From NCBI GenBank assembly GCA_023423475.1, contig JAFAFN010000282.1:1-7731 (forward strand): a DNA stretch of 7,731 nt, given 5' to 3'. The notes under the pieces were generated by a model. The model had not been told where the DNA came from. It did no database searches and saw only the letters and a list, made by a program, of their open reading frames with translations. The position numbers were made by a program, and so were the translations under genes. This document shows positions 1 through 6,186 of this stretch, one piece after another; the stretch's first letter is position 1; each line of letters starts with the position of its first letter. This stretch comes from Actinomycetes bacterium. GTDB taxonomy: Bacteria > Actinomycetota > Acidimicrobiia > Acidimicrobiales > Microtrichaceae.

Positions 1-105
1 GCCCGCACCGAGGCCGATGCGGCGGTGGGACGCGTTGCAGCGGCGGCTCGTCACGGCGACTTCTTCGCCGCGCTCACGATCGTGACCACGGTGGCGCGTC
101 GGTGA
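1..105 (+). CDS. C-terminal end of a protein, possibly a methyltransferase (partial)
   Basis: Frame 1 is open from the first base to a TGA at 103-105 and gives the last 34 residues of a protein that begins outside the window. The end reads RHGDFFAALTIVTTVARR. A 'DG-FF-AL-hydrophobic-GRR'-like ending is common in class I SAM-dependent methyltransferases, where it forms the last beta strand. That is the only basis for the suggestion, and no SAM-binding motif is visible. The next gene starts 49 bases downstream on the same strand, so the two could be cotranscribed. That the frame is coding is fairly secure; the family is a guess. Confidence 0.5.
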   Translation, partial: ARTEADAAVGRVAAAARHGDFFAALTIVTTVARR

Positions 106-154
106 GCCGCACCGATGCCCGCACCGATGAGCCAGCAGAGATGAGCCCGCGGAG

Positions 155-1390
155 GTGAGCACATCGCACGGACACGCGTCGTTCACGGCCGAGGGCGTTG
201 ACGACGCTCGACGGGGCTACCCGGCGACCGACCTGTCCTCGTACGCCCACGCCCGCGGGCTCGAGCCGGTGGGGCAGGTGCTGATCGGTCACGTCGCCGG
301 TCTGAATCCGTTGTGGACCGACTACGTGTTCAACGTGCTGCGGGGCGAGCTGCCGGGCGGGCGGTTCGGGACGCTGCAGCACGAGCTGCACGAGGTCGGA
401 CTGGGCGACGACGGCGAGCCGACCCAGCCGGGGGAGTACTTCGGTCGCCGCAGCGCCGCCCGACCCGGGCTGGGGTCGTTGGTCGGCATCCGACGGGATC
501 CGCCGAACGAGCCGTTCGCCGCATCGTCGATCTGGATGCCGGCGACCGGCGCCAAGGTGCTGGTCCCCGAGGCGGCCCTGCTGCCGAGGGCCGTCGTGCT
601 GAGCACGACCCACGCCGTGTGGACCGAGCCGTCGCTCGCCCCGTGGGCCCCCGGGTTCCGCATGCGCTCGAGTCGCTGGATCGACGAACCGCTGCGAGCG
701 TCGGTGGCCGCGGCGATCGCCGGACCGCTGCAGTCCCTCGACGCGACGTTCGTCCGCGTCGAGCTGTCCCACGGTGCGCTCGGCATCCGCATCGACGGGT
801 TCCGCTCCGACGCGGAGTCGCTCGACGGCTTGGTTGCCGCCACCGTCGCGATGGCCGACTCGCTCGCCCAGGTGGCCCGGCCGTGGTGGATCGAACGCGA
901 CCTCGACGAACCGCTGTGGGCCTTCGACCGCTCGACGCATCCCGGTGGCTACCGGTCCTTCGAGAGCGACATGGAGCGCTCGGGACTCGACGCGCTGGAG
1001 CGTGACGCCCAGCGCTGGTCGATGGTCGTCGAGGACCCCGTCGCGCTGCATCGCGTCGCGCCGACCCTGCCGCTGCCCGGCACGTCGATGGGGGTGCTGC
1101 GCGGCACCCTCCCGGACTCGAACGCGGTCGGACGTCTGACGTGGCAGACGCAGTCGCACCCCGCTTCGTCGTCCTACCTGCGGCGCGCCGCGGTCGTCCG
1201 GGCCCGCCCCGACGCACCCGAGCTACCCGCAGGCGGTGTGCTCATCGCCGACACGGACATGTACGTCGCACATCGCGACGGCGTCGCGTGCTGCTGGACC
1301 CGGACCAACAGCGAAGGGCGCCTCGACACCGACGATCTGGCCCAGCGGGCCGTGGCGACGTTCCGGCTCGCCGGTGTCGCCGAGGTCTGA
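155..1390 (+). CDS. Conserved-looking protein of unknown function, 411 aa
   Basis: I do not recognise this family. The frame opens after a TGA at 128-130, and GTG 155 is the first usable start. GGAG at 151-154 abuts that GTG, too close to be a normal ribosome site, so a start slightly downstream is possible. No signal peptide or membrane segment is visible; it looks like a cytoplasmic globular protein. The N-terminal third (residues about 35-100) is rich in G, P and aromatics, with LNPLWTDYVFNVLRGELPGG followed by LQHELHEVG. The middle has a run FVRVELSHGALGIRIDGFRS (about 200-219), then an Ala-rich helix and PWW. The C-terminal part ends in a beta-rich stretch containing VAHRDGVACCWTR. No catalytic motif could be assigned. 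It converges with the FNR-type reductase, the two stop codons being two bases apart. Sure it is coding; function unknown. Confidence 0.85.
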   Translation: MSTSHGHASFTAEGVDDARRGYPATDLSSYAHARGLEPVGQVLIGHVAGLNPLWTDYVFNVLRGELPGGRFGTLQHELHEVGLGDDGEPTQPGEYFGRRSAARPGLGSLVGIRRDPPNEPFAASSIWMPATGAKVLVPEAALLPRAVVLSTTHAVWTEPSLAPWAPGFRMRSSRWIDEPLRASVAAAIAGPLQSLDATFVRVELSHGALGIRIDGFRSDAESLDGLVAATVAMADSLAQVARPWWIERDLDEPLWAFDRSTHPGGYRSFESDMERSGLDALERDAQRWSMVVEDPVALHRVAPTLPLPGTSMGVLRGTLPDSNAVGRLTWQTQSHPASSSYLRRAAVVRARPDAPELPAGGVLIADTDMYVAHRDGVACCWTRTNSEGRLDTDDLAQRAVATFRLAGVAEV

Positions 1391-1396
1391 GCTCAG
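1387..1396. other. Perfect 10-bp palindrome holding both stop codons of a convergent pair
   Basis: CTGAGCTCAG is a perfect palindrome. It contains the TGA of the 411-aa protein (1388-1390) and, on the other strand, the TGA of the FNR-type reductase (1393-1395). With no loop it is not a classical intrinsic terminator, and there is no T tract on either side. The two genes are packed tail to tail, so any terminator would have to lie inside coding sequence. Confidence 0.5.
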
Positions 1397-2109
1397 GCGG
1401 TCGCGCCGAAGCGCTCGACCTTGATGCGGGTCGGCGCCACTCCGGTCGCGATCACCATGTCGGTCACGGCATCGGCGAACCCGTTCGAGCCACACACGTA
1501 GACGGTGGTGTCGGCCGAGATGTTCGGCAGGTCGGCGGCGCTGAGTCGTCCTGCTAATCGGGACGCGCCGGGCGCGGCCGCTCGGGTCGTGATCACGGTG
1601 GTCTCCGGGCCGACGATCTCGTCCGCGTAGAGCAGTTCGTCGATCGTGCGGACCGAGACGACGAGCCGGAGCAGGTCGGGTCGGCCGAGTCGTCGTGCGT
1701 GGCGCAGCATCGACATGAACGGCACGATGCCCGACCCGCCGCCGATCAGCAGTGCGGGGGTCTCGCCCGTCCAGACGAAGAACCCGCCGATCGGACCGCG
1801 CAGCTCGAAGCGGTCGCCCACGCGTGCCTCGTCGTGCATGAAGCCCGAGACCTCGCCGTCGCCGAGTCGTTCGATGGTGAGCTCGATCACGCCGGAGTCG
1901 TCGGGTGCGGACGCGACCGAGTACGAGCGCGACGCCGTGTAGCCGTCGGGTGCGGTGAGCCGCAGCACGTAGTGCTGGCCGGCGAGGTGGCGGATCGGCC
2001 GCGACAGCTGGAACCGGAACGACGCCGCCGTCGCGGTCTCCCGATGGACCTCGACGAGCTCGGCCTCCTGCCAGGTCGTGCCGACGACCCGTACGCCACG
2101 TTCGGTCAC
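1393..2109 (-). CDS. FAD-binding ferredoxin-NADP reductase-type oxidoreductase, 238 aa
   Basis: Predicted flavin reductase that would pass electrons between NAD(P)H and a partner redox protein in the cytoplasm. The FAD domain occupies about residues 10-110, with RSYS at 61-64 (the RxYS flavin-binding motif) and GPIGGFFVW at 105-113. The NAD(P)-binding domain follows, with GGGSGIVPF at 123-131, VYVCGSNGF at 203-211 and the terminal VERFG. There is no 2Fe-2S domain with its Cys cluster, so it is the short two-domain form. The GTG start (2109-2107) overlaps the stop of the upstream MmcQ/YjbR gene by four bases (GTGA). GGAG at 2120-2117 sits 7 bases before it, so the two are probably translationally coupled. 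In actinobacteria such a reductase is often next to a YuiH-type sulfite-oxidase-like enzyme, and one lies on the same strand at 4181-4786. The partnership is inferred. Confidence 0.9.
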   Translation of the reverse strand: MTERGVRVVGTTWQEAELVEVHRETATAASFRFQLSRPIRHLAGQHYVLRLTAPDGYTASRSYSVASAPDDSGVIELTIERLGDGEVSGFMHDEARVGDRFELRGPIGGFFVWTGETPALLIGGGSGIVPFMSMLRHARRLGRPDLLRLVVSVRTIDELLYADEIVGPETTVITTRAAAPGASRLAGRLSAADLPNISADTTVYVCGSNGFADAVTDMVIATGVAPTRIKVERFGATA

Positions 2110-2567
2110 GATGCTGCTCCTGTCGGGTCCAGCGGGTCGACGAACTCGCTGTCGAGCAGCGGATCGATCTGCTCATCGGGGCGGTCGACGAGCGCGATGA
2201 GCTTCTTCGGAGCGACGACGCAGTAGCTCTCGGTCACGACCTCGTTCACCTCGTCCCAGTCGGTGCCGTCGTCGAGCACCATGCCGAGGGCGTCACGACC
2301 CCAGCCGAGCAGGAAGAACGGTGGCCCGGCGTTGCGGAGCACCTCGAGCTCCTGGCCCGTCGACCGGAACGACAACACGACGAGCGGCGGGTCGTCGCCG
2401 TCCTGCATGCCGAACACGAAGGCGAACGTGCGCTTGCGGATCAACCAGCGGGTCCCGACCCAGGCCTGCTGCTCGTGGGTCTCGGGCAGCGCGTCGCAGA
2501 TCTCGCGCAGCTTCGACTCGATGTCCTCGGGCACCTCGTCGGTGTAGCGACGCTCCGCGTCGGTCAT
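2106..2567 (-). CDS. MmcQ/YjbR family protein, 153 aa
   Basis: Small cytoplasmic protein of the MmcQ/YjbR (DUF419-like) family, whose fold is described as DNA-binding-like but whose role is not established. Signatures seen: ALPETHEQQAWVGTRW (26-41), a beta core RKRTFAFVFG (44-53), VLSFRSTGQELEVLRNAGPP (64-83), LDDGTDWDEVNEVVTESYC (98-116) and PKKLIALVDRP (120-130). The length is normal for the family. ATG 2567 is preferred because the frame upstream of it runs through the repeat element at 2618-2711 and loses all family resemblance; only a weak AGG lies before the start. The stop overlaps the GTG start of the FNR-type reductase. It is probably the first gene of a two-gene unit read leftward. 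Family call good, function unknown. Confidence 0.88.
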   Translation of the reverse strand: MTDAERRYTDEVPEDIESKLREICDALPETHEQQAWVGTRWLIRKRTFAFVFGMQDGDDPPLVVLSFRSTGQELEVLRNAGPPFFLLGWGRDALGMVLDDGTDWDEVNEVVTESYCVVAPKKLIALVDRPDEQIDPLLDSEFVDPLDPTGAAS

Positions 2568-2617
2568 GTTGCCGAGCCTACGCCCGCTCCCTCTCGCGCC
2601 TTCCGCCCCGACCCGCC

Positions 2618-2711
2618 CCAACATTGGACCGAATCCGCCCGAACGTTGGACACATACCGACCTTCTCGGCCCCGGATCCGCCGAGAACGGTCGGTTCCCG
2701 TCCAAGGTTGG
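2618..2711. repeat. Inverted-repeat element 1 (three motif copies, strong hairpin)
   Basis: Lies in the 175-base gap 2568-2742. It carries three copies of a repeated motif (core CCAACGTTGG, 8 variable bases, then CGACA): forward copies at 2618 (ACATT core variant) and 2640, and a reverse copy ending at 2711. The 2640-2670 arm and the 2680-2711 arm are complementary at about 25 of 31 positions, with one bulged base and a 9-base loop CCCGGATCC at 2671-2679. The inner part (2656-2670 with 2680-2695) pairs completely apart from the bulge. Core-to-core distance between the outermost copies is 84 bases, as in element 2. There is no T tract after the stem in either direction. Confidence 0.8.
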
Positions 2712-2742
2712 GGAGACCCCGCGGCTCGATACCGTTCACGAC

Positions 2743-3094
2743 GTGGCGCGTGCTGGCGAGTCGTACGAACTTGGCCGATCCTTGGTCCGCGAGATGCGCT
2801 TGTCGGTCGACGAGGTGCCCGACGACGGAGCAACTGACCGACTTCGCTGGGCGAGCTTTCGGGGACGAGGAACTCTGGCAGGCCATGCTCGGTGCTTTGG
2901 ACGAGGCCGCAACGGACGATGAGCTCTGGGCACTCGGCGATGGGTTCATCCCCGAGTCCATCTGTTCCAGGAGGTCGCTCGATAGGAGGCTCCAGGAATT
3001 CGAGCAGTCCGACGAACGAATGAAGCGCCTGATCCATCTGGTCGAAACGAAGTCGTACGGCGACCTGCCGTGGCGGCCGCGACCCCCTGTTTGA
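2743..3094 (+). pseudogene. Small unrecognised gene, apparently broken by a one-base frameshift
   Basis: From about 2743 to 2826 frame 1 gives protein-like sequence (GESYELGRSLVREMRLSVDE, then VPDD). From 2828 frame 2 takes over with EQLTDFAGRAFGDEELWQAM and stays protein-like to the TGA at 3092-3094, ending ETKSYGDLPWRPRPPV. Removing one G of the GG at 2827-2828 joins them as VPDDEQLTDFAG. The joined product would be about 116 residues from GTG 2743, or 99 from ATG 2794; neither has a convincing ribosome site. It would be acidic, helical and without membrane segments. Codons in the frame-2 part use more A/T at third positions than neighbouring genes. I do not recognise it. The alternative is an intact shorter frame-2 gene starting at GTG 2750 or ATG 2885. 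A sequencing error would also explain the shift. Confidence 0.45.
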
Positions 3095-3140
3095 TCAATC
3101 GATCCAGAGCGACGGTGGCTCTACGTCTGTTGCGGTGAGG

Positions 3141-3425
3141 TCACCTACCGGTCGGGGCGGGGGTGACCGCCCACCACAGCAACGACGCTCCGACTGCGCA
3201 CCAGATGAACAGTGGCGCCAGGAGGAAGCGCAGAAGGGCCCAGTCGTCCCCTCGGCATGGCTCCTGGTCACTGAGCAGCCCGCCATCCGGGTCGACAGGC
3301 AGACAACCGACGATCTGCCCGACGTCCGCCCGCCATCTCCACACGACGAGCGGCCAGATCACCAACCACACCGCGACCAGAACGCCGCGTCCAGCGCCCT
3401 TCCGCCGTGCCGCCTCCTCGTCCAC
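3141..3425 (-). CDS. Small membrane protein with two predicted helices, 94 aa
   Basis: No family recognised. From GTG 3425 the product has a charged N-terminus (VDEEAARRKGAGRG), a first hydrophobic segment at about 15-31 (VLVAVWLVIWPLVVWRW), a loop with two cysteines (41 and 57) and a second segment at about 64-87 (LLRFLLAPLFIWCAVGASLL). Both helices are tryptophan-rich. The frame is open up to ATG 3617, which would give 158 residues. That extension runs through both arms of repeat element 2 and looks unlike protein, so the shorter start is preferred although it has no clear ribosome site. The gene converges on the broken gene ending at 3094. Hydrophobicity makes it likely coding; start and role are uncertain. 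Confidence 0.6.
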   Translation of the reverse strand: MDEEAARRKGAGRGVLVAVWLVIWPLVVWRWRADVGQIVGCLPVDPDGGLLSDQEPCRGDDWALLRFLLAPLFIWCAVGASLLWWAVTPAPTGR

Positions 3426-3469
3426 CTCGGAAGTGTCGCGGAGTCTGCCGTCCAGCGACGGCTGACGCC

Positions 3470-3563
3470 CCAACGTTGGCTCGAACTCGACACCAACCGG
3501 TGGCCACAAGGCCGTTGTCCGCCGGATCCCAGGCATCGGCTGTCGGTTTCGGGCCAACGTTGG
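3470..3563. repeat. Inverted-repeat element 2
   Basis: Occupies the middle of the roughly 200-base gap 3426-3625, where no other gene is supported. The left arm starts with a perfect CCAACGTTGG at 3470-3479 and the right arm ends with the same palindrome at 3554-3563. Beyond the core the arms stay complementary, 21 of 25 positions (left CTCGAACTCGACACC, right read backwards CCCGAAACCGACAGC). Core centres are 84 bases apart. The 44-base interior can form a small GGCC-ACAA-GGCC hairpin (3502-3513) and holds CCGGATCC (3522-3529), the same octamer found in the loop of element 1. Confidence 0.8.
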
Positions 3564-3625
3564 CGACCAAGTGTGATCCGTGGCCCAGAGGGCGCCGCTC
3601 GAGTCGGGCAACCGCACCGGAATCG

Positions 3626-4021
3626 TCAGCCGGCGGTCTGCCTGCAGTCATCGATCGGGGCTCGGTTCGAGCCGGCGGTGGCCGGCGAGTCGGGTCGGCA
3701 GCCGAGCAGGCGCCGATCGCCGAGTGGCTCATCGAGCACGATCGACGTCGGCTCGAACACCAGGTCCGACGTGCACGAGTCACCGAAGAACTCGGCCGTC
3801 GCCCGGATCGTCACCGAGTCGCTGTCCTCGGTGACGTCCCACCTCTTGAACTCGGAGCAGGAGCTCCCACCGAACTCGGCCTGCAGGTCGAGCTCTCGGT
3901 CGCCGTTCAGCGACACCAGGATCCAGTTGACCTCTGCCTCGGTCCGGTCGCTCGCCTTTGCACATGCAGACGCGCTGACGCACAACACCAACACGGCGAC
4001 GAGCACGCACCGAGCGACCAC
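3626..4021 (-). CDS. Small secreted lipoprotein, 131 aa
   Basis: Predicted exported lipid-anchored protein. GTG 4021 is chosen because GGAGG at 4031-4027 lies 5 bases upstream. The resulting N-terminus is a short signal peptide: MVAR, a hydrophobic run CVLVAVLVLCV, then SASAC with the lipid-receiving Cys at 20. The -3 residue is Ala rather than the usual Leu, so the lipobox is slightly atypical. The mature part (about 111 residues) is acidic and beta-rich, with SLNGDRELDLQAEFGG (37-52), FGDSCTSDLVFEPTSIVLDE (79-98) and PLGDRRLLGC (99-108). Four further cysteines (55, 83, 108, 126) could form two disulfides outside the membrane. I do not recognise a named family. Starts further upstream would translate into repeat element 3 and spoil the signal peptide. 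Confidence 0.8.
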   Translation of the reverse strand: MVARCVLVAVLVLCVSASACAKASDRTEAEVNWILVSLNGDRELDLQAEFGGSSCSEFKRWDVTEDSDSVTIRATAEFFGDSCTSDLVFEPTSIVLDEPLGDRRLLGCRPDSPATAGSNRAPIDDCRQTAG

Positions 4022-4026
4022 ACCCA

Positions 4027-4031
4027 CCTCC
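4027..4031 (-). promoter_or_regulatory. Ribosome binding site that fixes the lipoprotein start
   Basis: GGAGG on the minus strand is 5 bases before GTG 4021. A second GTG at 4027-4025 overlaps this site and so cannot use it, which favours 4021 as the start. Confidence 0.6.
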
Positions 4032-4072
4032 CGCCGAGGACGGTAGCTGCCGACATCGTCACCACATCTGCT

Positions 4073-4165
4073 CCATCGTTGGCTCAGATCCGACATCAGC
4101 CGGCGACATCAGGGCCGCTCGGAGGCGATTGCGGCGACCCGGTGTCGTATCTGGTCCAACGTTGG
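4073..4165. repeat. Inverted-repeat element 3
   Basis: Fills most of the 159-base gap 4022-4180 between the lipoprotein and the molybdoenzyme. The left arm begins CCATCGTTGG (4073-4082) and the right arm ends CCAACGTTGG (4156-4165). The arms match over 20 of 25 positions; both carry CAGAT where element 2 has CGAA, so the arms within an element resemble each other more than they resemble other elements. Core spacing is 83. The interior holds a direct repeat GACATCAG (4092-4099 and 4105-4112). No promoter or T-tract terminator is obvious in the gap. Confidence 0.78.
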
Positions 4166-4180
4166 CGGCCGAACGGCACC

Positions 4181-4786
<606 letters not shown>

Positions 4787-4903
4787 CGCGCACGTCCTTC
4801 GTCCGTCTCGGGCCCGTGTCGGTCCGCACTGTAGCGAGCCGCCCTCGAGGCCCGGATCGCATCGCGCCGACATGAGGAGCGACCTGGGTGACACGATGGG
4901 TCG
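4787..4903. promoter_or_regulatory. Divergent intergenic region between molybdoenzyme and PEP mutase-family gene
   Basis: This 117-base spacer must hold promoters for both directions if both genes start their own transcripts. On the minus strand TACAGT (4834-4829) could be a -10 box about 45 bases before ATG 4786, but no convincing -35 box precedes it. On the plus strand GAGGAG at 4874-4879 resembles a ribosome site but is 24 bases from ATG 4904. No operator palindrome stands out. Confidence 0.3.
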
Positions 4904-5668
4904 ATGGCCGATCTGTCCACTCGTGCATCGCAGCTGCTGCAGCTCCACCACCGCGGCACCACCCTCGTCCTCCCGACCGTCTGGGACGCGTGGTCCGCCC
5001 GGACCGTGGTCGATGCCGGGTTCGAGGCGCTGACGATCGGCAGCCACCCCTTGGCGGACTCGCGCGGCCAGGAGGACCACGAGGGCATGACGCTCGACGA
5101 CGCGCTCGAGGGCATCGCCCGGATCACCGCCGCGGTCGACGTGCCCGTCAGCGCGGACGTCGAGTCGGGTTACGGCACGGCCCCCGCCGAGCTGGTCGAG
5201 CGGGTGCTCGCTGCCGGCGCGGTCGGCATCAACGTCGAGGACACCGTGCACAGCGAAGGCGACCGCCTCCGCTCGGCCGAGGAGCACGCCGACTACATCG
5301 GCGGCATCCGCGCCGCAGCGGACGCCGCAGGTGTCGAGCTCGTCATCAACGCTCGCACCGACGTCTTCCTGAAGCCGCCCGGGACCTTCGACGACCCGCT
5401 CGCCGAGGCGATCACCCGGATGGCCGCGTGCGAGGCGGCGGGCGCCCGGTGCCTCTACCCGGTGCTCGCCCCGGACGCCGTCGCGGTCCGGACGTTGCTC
5501 GCCGAGCTGTCGACCCCGATCAACGTGATCGCCGATCCGGTCGGCGGATCCGCGGCCGGGGACCTCGCCGCGTTGCGGGCCATCGGCGTTCAGCGGGTGT
5601 CGTTCGGACCGCTGCTCCAAGGGTCGTTGACCCGGACCATCACCGACCTCGTCGCACCGTGGCGATGA
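4904..5668 (+). CDS. Isocitrate lyase/PEP mutase family enzyme, 254 aa
   Basis: Member of the isocitrate lyase/phosphoenolpyruvate mutase superfamily: a Mg2+-dependent TIM barrel acting on C-C or P-C bonds of alpha-keto or hydroxy acids. Seen: PTVWDAWSA (24-32) at the barrel entrance, DVESGYG (85-91, the DxExGYG metal-binding motif), INVEDT (109-114) and NARTDVF (149-155). The KKCGH-type loop with the catalytic Cys of isocitrate and methylisocitrate lyases is absent: HSEGDRLRS follows VEDT. A lyase of that type is therefore unlikely; a decarboxylase, hydrolase or mutase activity is more plausible, but the substrate cannot be read from sequence. ATG 4904 gives the usual N-terminus; its ribosome site is weak. 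The SRPBCC gene follows after 16 bases, probably on the same transcript. Confidence 0.92.
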   Translation: MADLSTRASQLLQLHHRGTTLVLPTVWDAWSARTVVDAGFEALTIGSHPLADSRGQEDHEGMTLDDALEGIARITAAVDVPVSADVESGYGTAPAELVERVLAAGAVGINVEDTVHSEGDRLRSAEEHADYIGGIRAAADAAGVELVINARTDVFLKPPGTFDDPLAEAITRMAACEAAGARCLYPVLAPDAVAVRTLLAELSTPINVIADPVGGSAAGDLAALRAIGVQRVSFGPLLQGSLTRTITDLVAPWR

Positions 5669-5684
5669 CCGGCGGCCTCCGGGC

Positions 5685-6152
5685 ATGAGCCTGCTGCACC
5701 CGAGCGTGACGACCTTCGAGTCGGACCGCTCGTGGTGCTTCGAGCTGTCACCGGAGCAGCTCTGGGAACGGCTCACGAACGTGTCGGACTACGAGACCTG
5801 GTGGCCGTGGCTCCAGCGCTTCCGACCCATCGGCGGCTTCGACGAGGGCGCCCGATGGGCCTGCACCGTGTCGCCGCCGGTGCCCTACGACGTGAGGTTC
5901 TCGGTGCTGCTCGAGGACGTGCGACCGGCGTGCTCGGTCCGAGCGAGGGTGGTCGGCGACATCGAGGGCGACGCCGAGCTCGAGCTGCATCCGGACGGCG
6001 ATGGCTGCAGCGCCCGACTGCGCTCGCACCTGGCGCCCGCGAACCGAATGCTGCGCAGCGTGGGCGCGGCGGCTCGACCGTTGGTCGAGTGGAGCCACGA
6101 CTGGGTGCTCGACCAGGGCCAGCGCCAGTTCCTGGCCGGTCTGGACGCCTGA
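5685..6152 (+). CDS. SRPBCC (START/polyketide cyclase-like) family protein, 155 aa
   Basis: Small cytoplasmic protein with the helix-grip fold, which encloses a hydrophobic ligand pocket. Features: a first strand TFESDRSWCFELSPEQLWER (10-29), in which SPEQLWERLTNVSDYETWWP is the classic helix-turn after strand 1. Then come strands around 55-115 (ARWACTVSPPVPYDVRFSVL; SVRARVVGDIEGDAELELHP) and a long C-terminal helix from about 117 ending QRQFLAGLDA. The length is normal. The ligand is unknown. It starts 16 bases after the PEP mutase-family gene and is likely cotranscribed with it, though no family precedent lets me link their functions. Its stop lies inside the hairpin shared with the convergent diguanylate cyclase gene. 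Confidence 0.88.
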   Translation: MSLLHPSVTTFESDRSWCFELSPEQLWERLTNVSDYETWWPWLQRFRPIGGFDEGARWACTVSPPVPYDVRFSVLLEDVRPACSVRARVVGDIEGDAELELHPDGDGCSARLRSHLAPANRMLRSVGAAARPLVEWSHDWVLDQGQRQFLAGLDA

Positions 6153-6186
6153 GCCCATTGCTCGGCGAGCGAGTGCCGAGGCTCAG
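6149..6186. terminator. Shared hairpin at a convergent junction, likely bidirectional terminator
   Basis: CTGAGCC (6149-6155) pairs with GGCTCAG (6180-6186), and inside it TCGGC (6162-6166) pairs with GCCGA (6175-6179). The right side is continuous, the left has a 6-base bulge, and the loop is 8 bases. The outer arms contain the stop codons of both flanking genes (6150-6152 on plus, 6185-6183 on minus). No T tract follows on either strand, so termination by this hairpin alone is plausible for a high-GC host but not certain. Confidence 0.5.

Noticed and set aside
74..1159. 361-residue minus-strand open frame
   Set aside because: Antisense to the 411-aa gene; His/Arg/Gly-rich low-complexity product with no motif.
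2568..2705. Longer N-terminus for the MmcQ/YjbR gene from ATG 2705
   Set aside because: It would translate through inverted-repeat element 1 and adds residues unlike the family.
3095..3140. Terminator between the convergent broken gene and membrane protein gene
   Set aside because: Only a 5-bp AGAGC/GCTCT stem with a 7-base loop and no T tract is visible, too weak to call.
2618..4165. CRISPR-like array
   Set aside because: The repeated motif occurs in alternating orientation with genes between the pairs and imperfect copies, and no cas gene is present.
4787..5776. Upstream extension of the molybdoenzyme frame to 5776
   Set aside because: The extension is antisense to the PEP mutase-family gene, and the family's typical N-terminus starts exactly at ATG 4786 with a good ribosome site.
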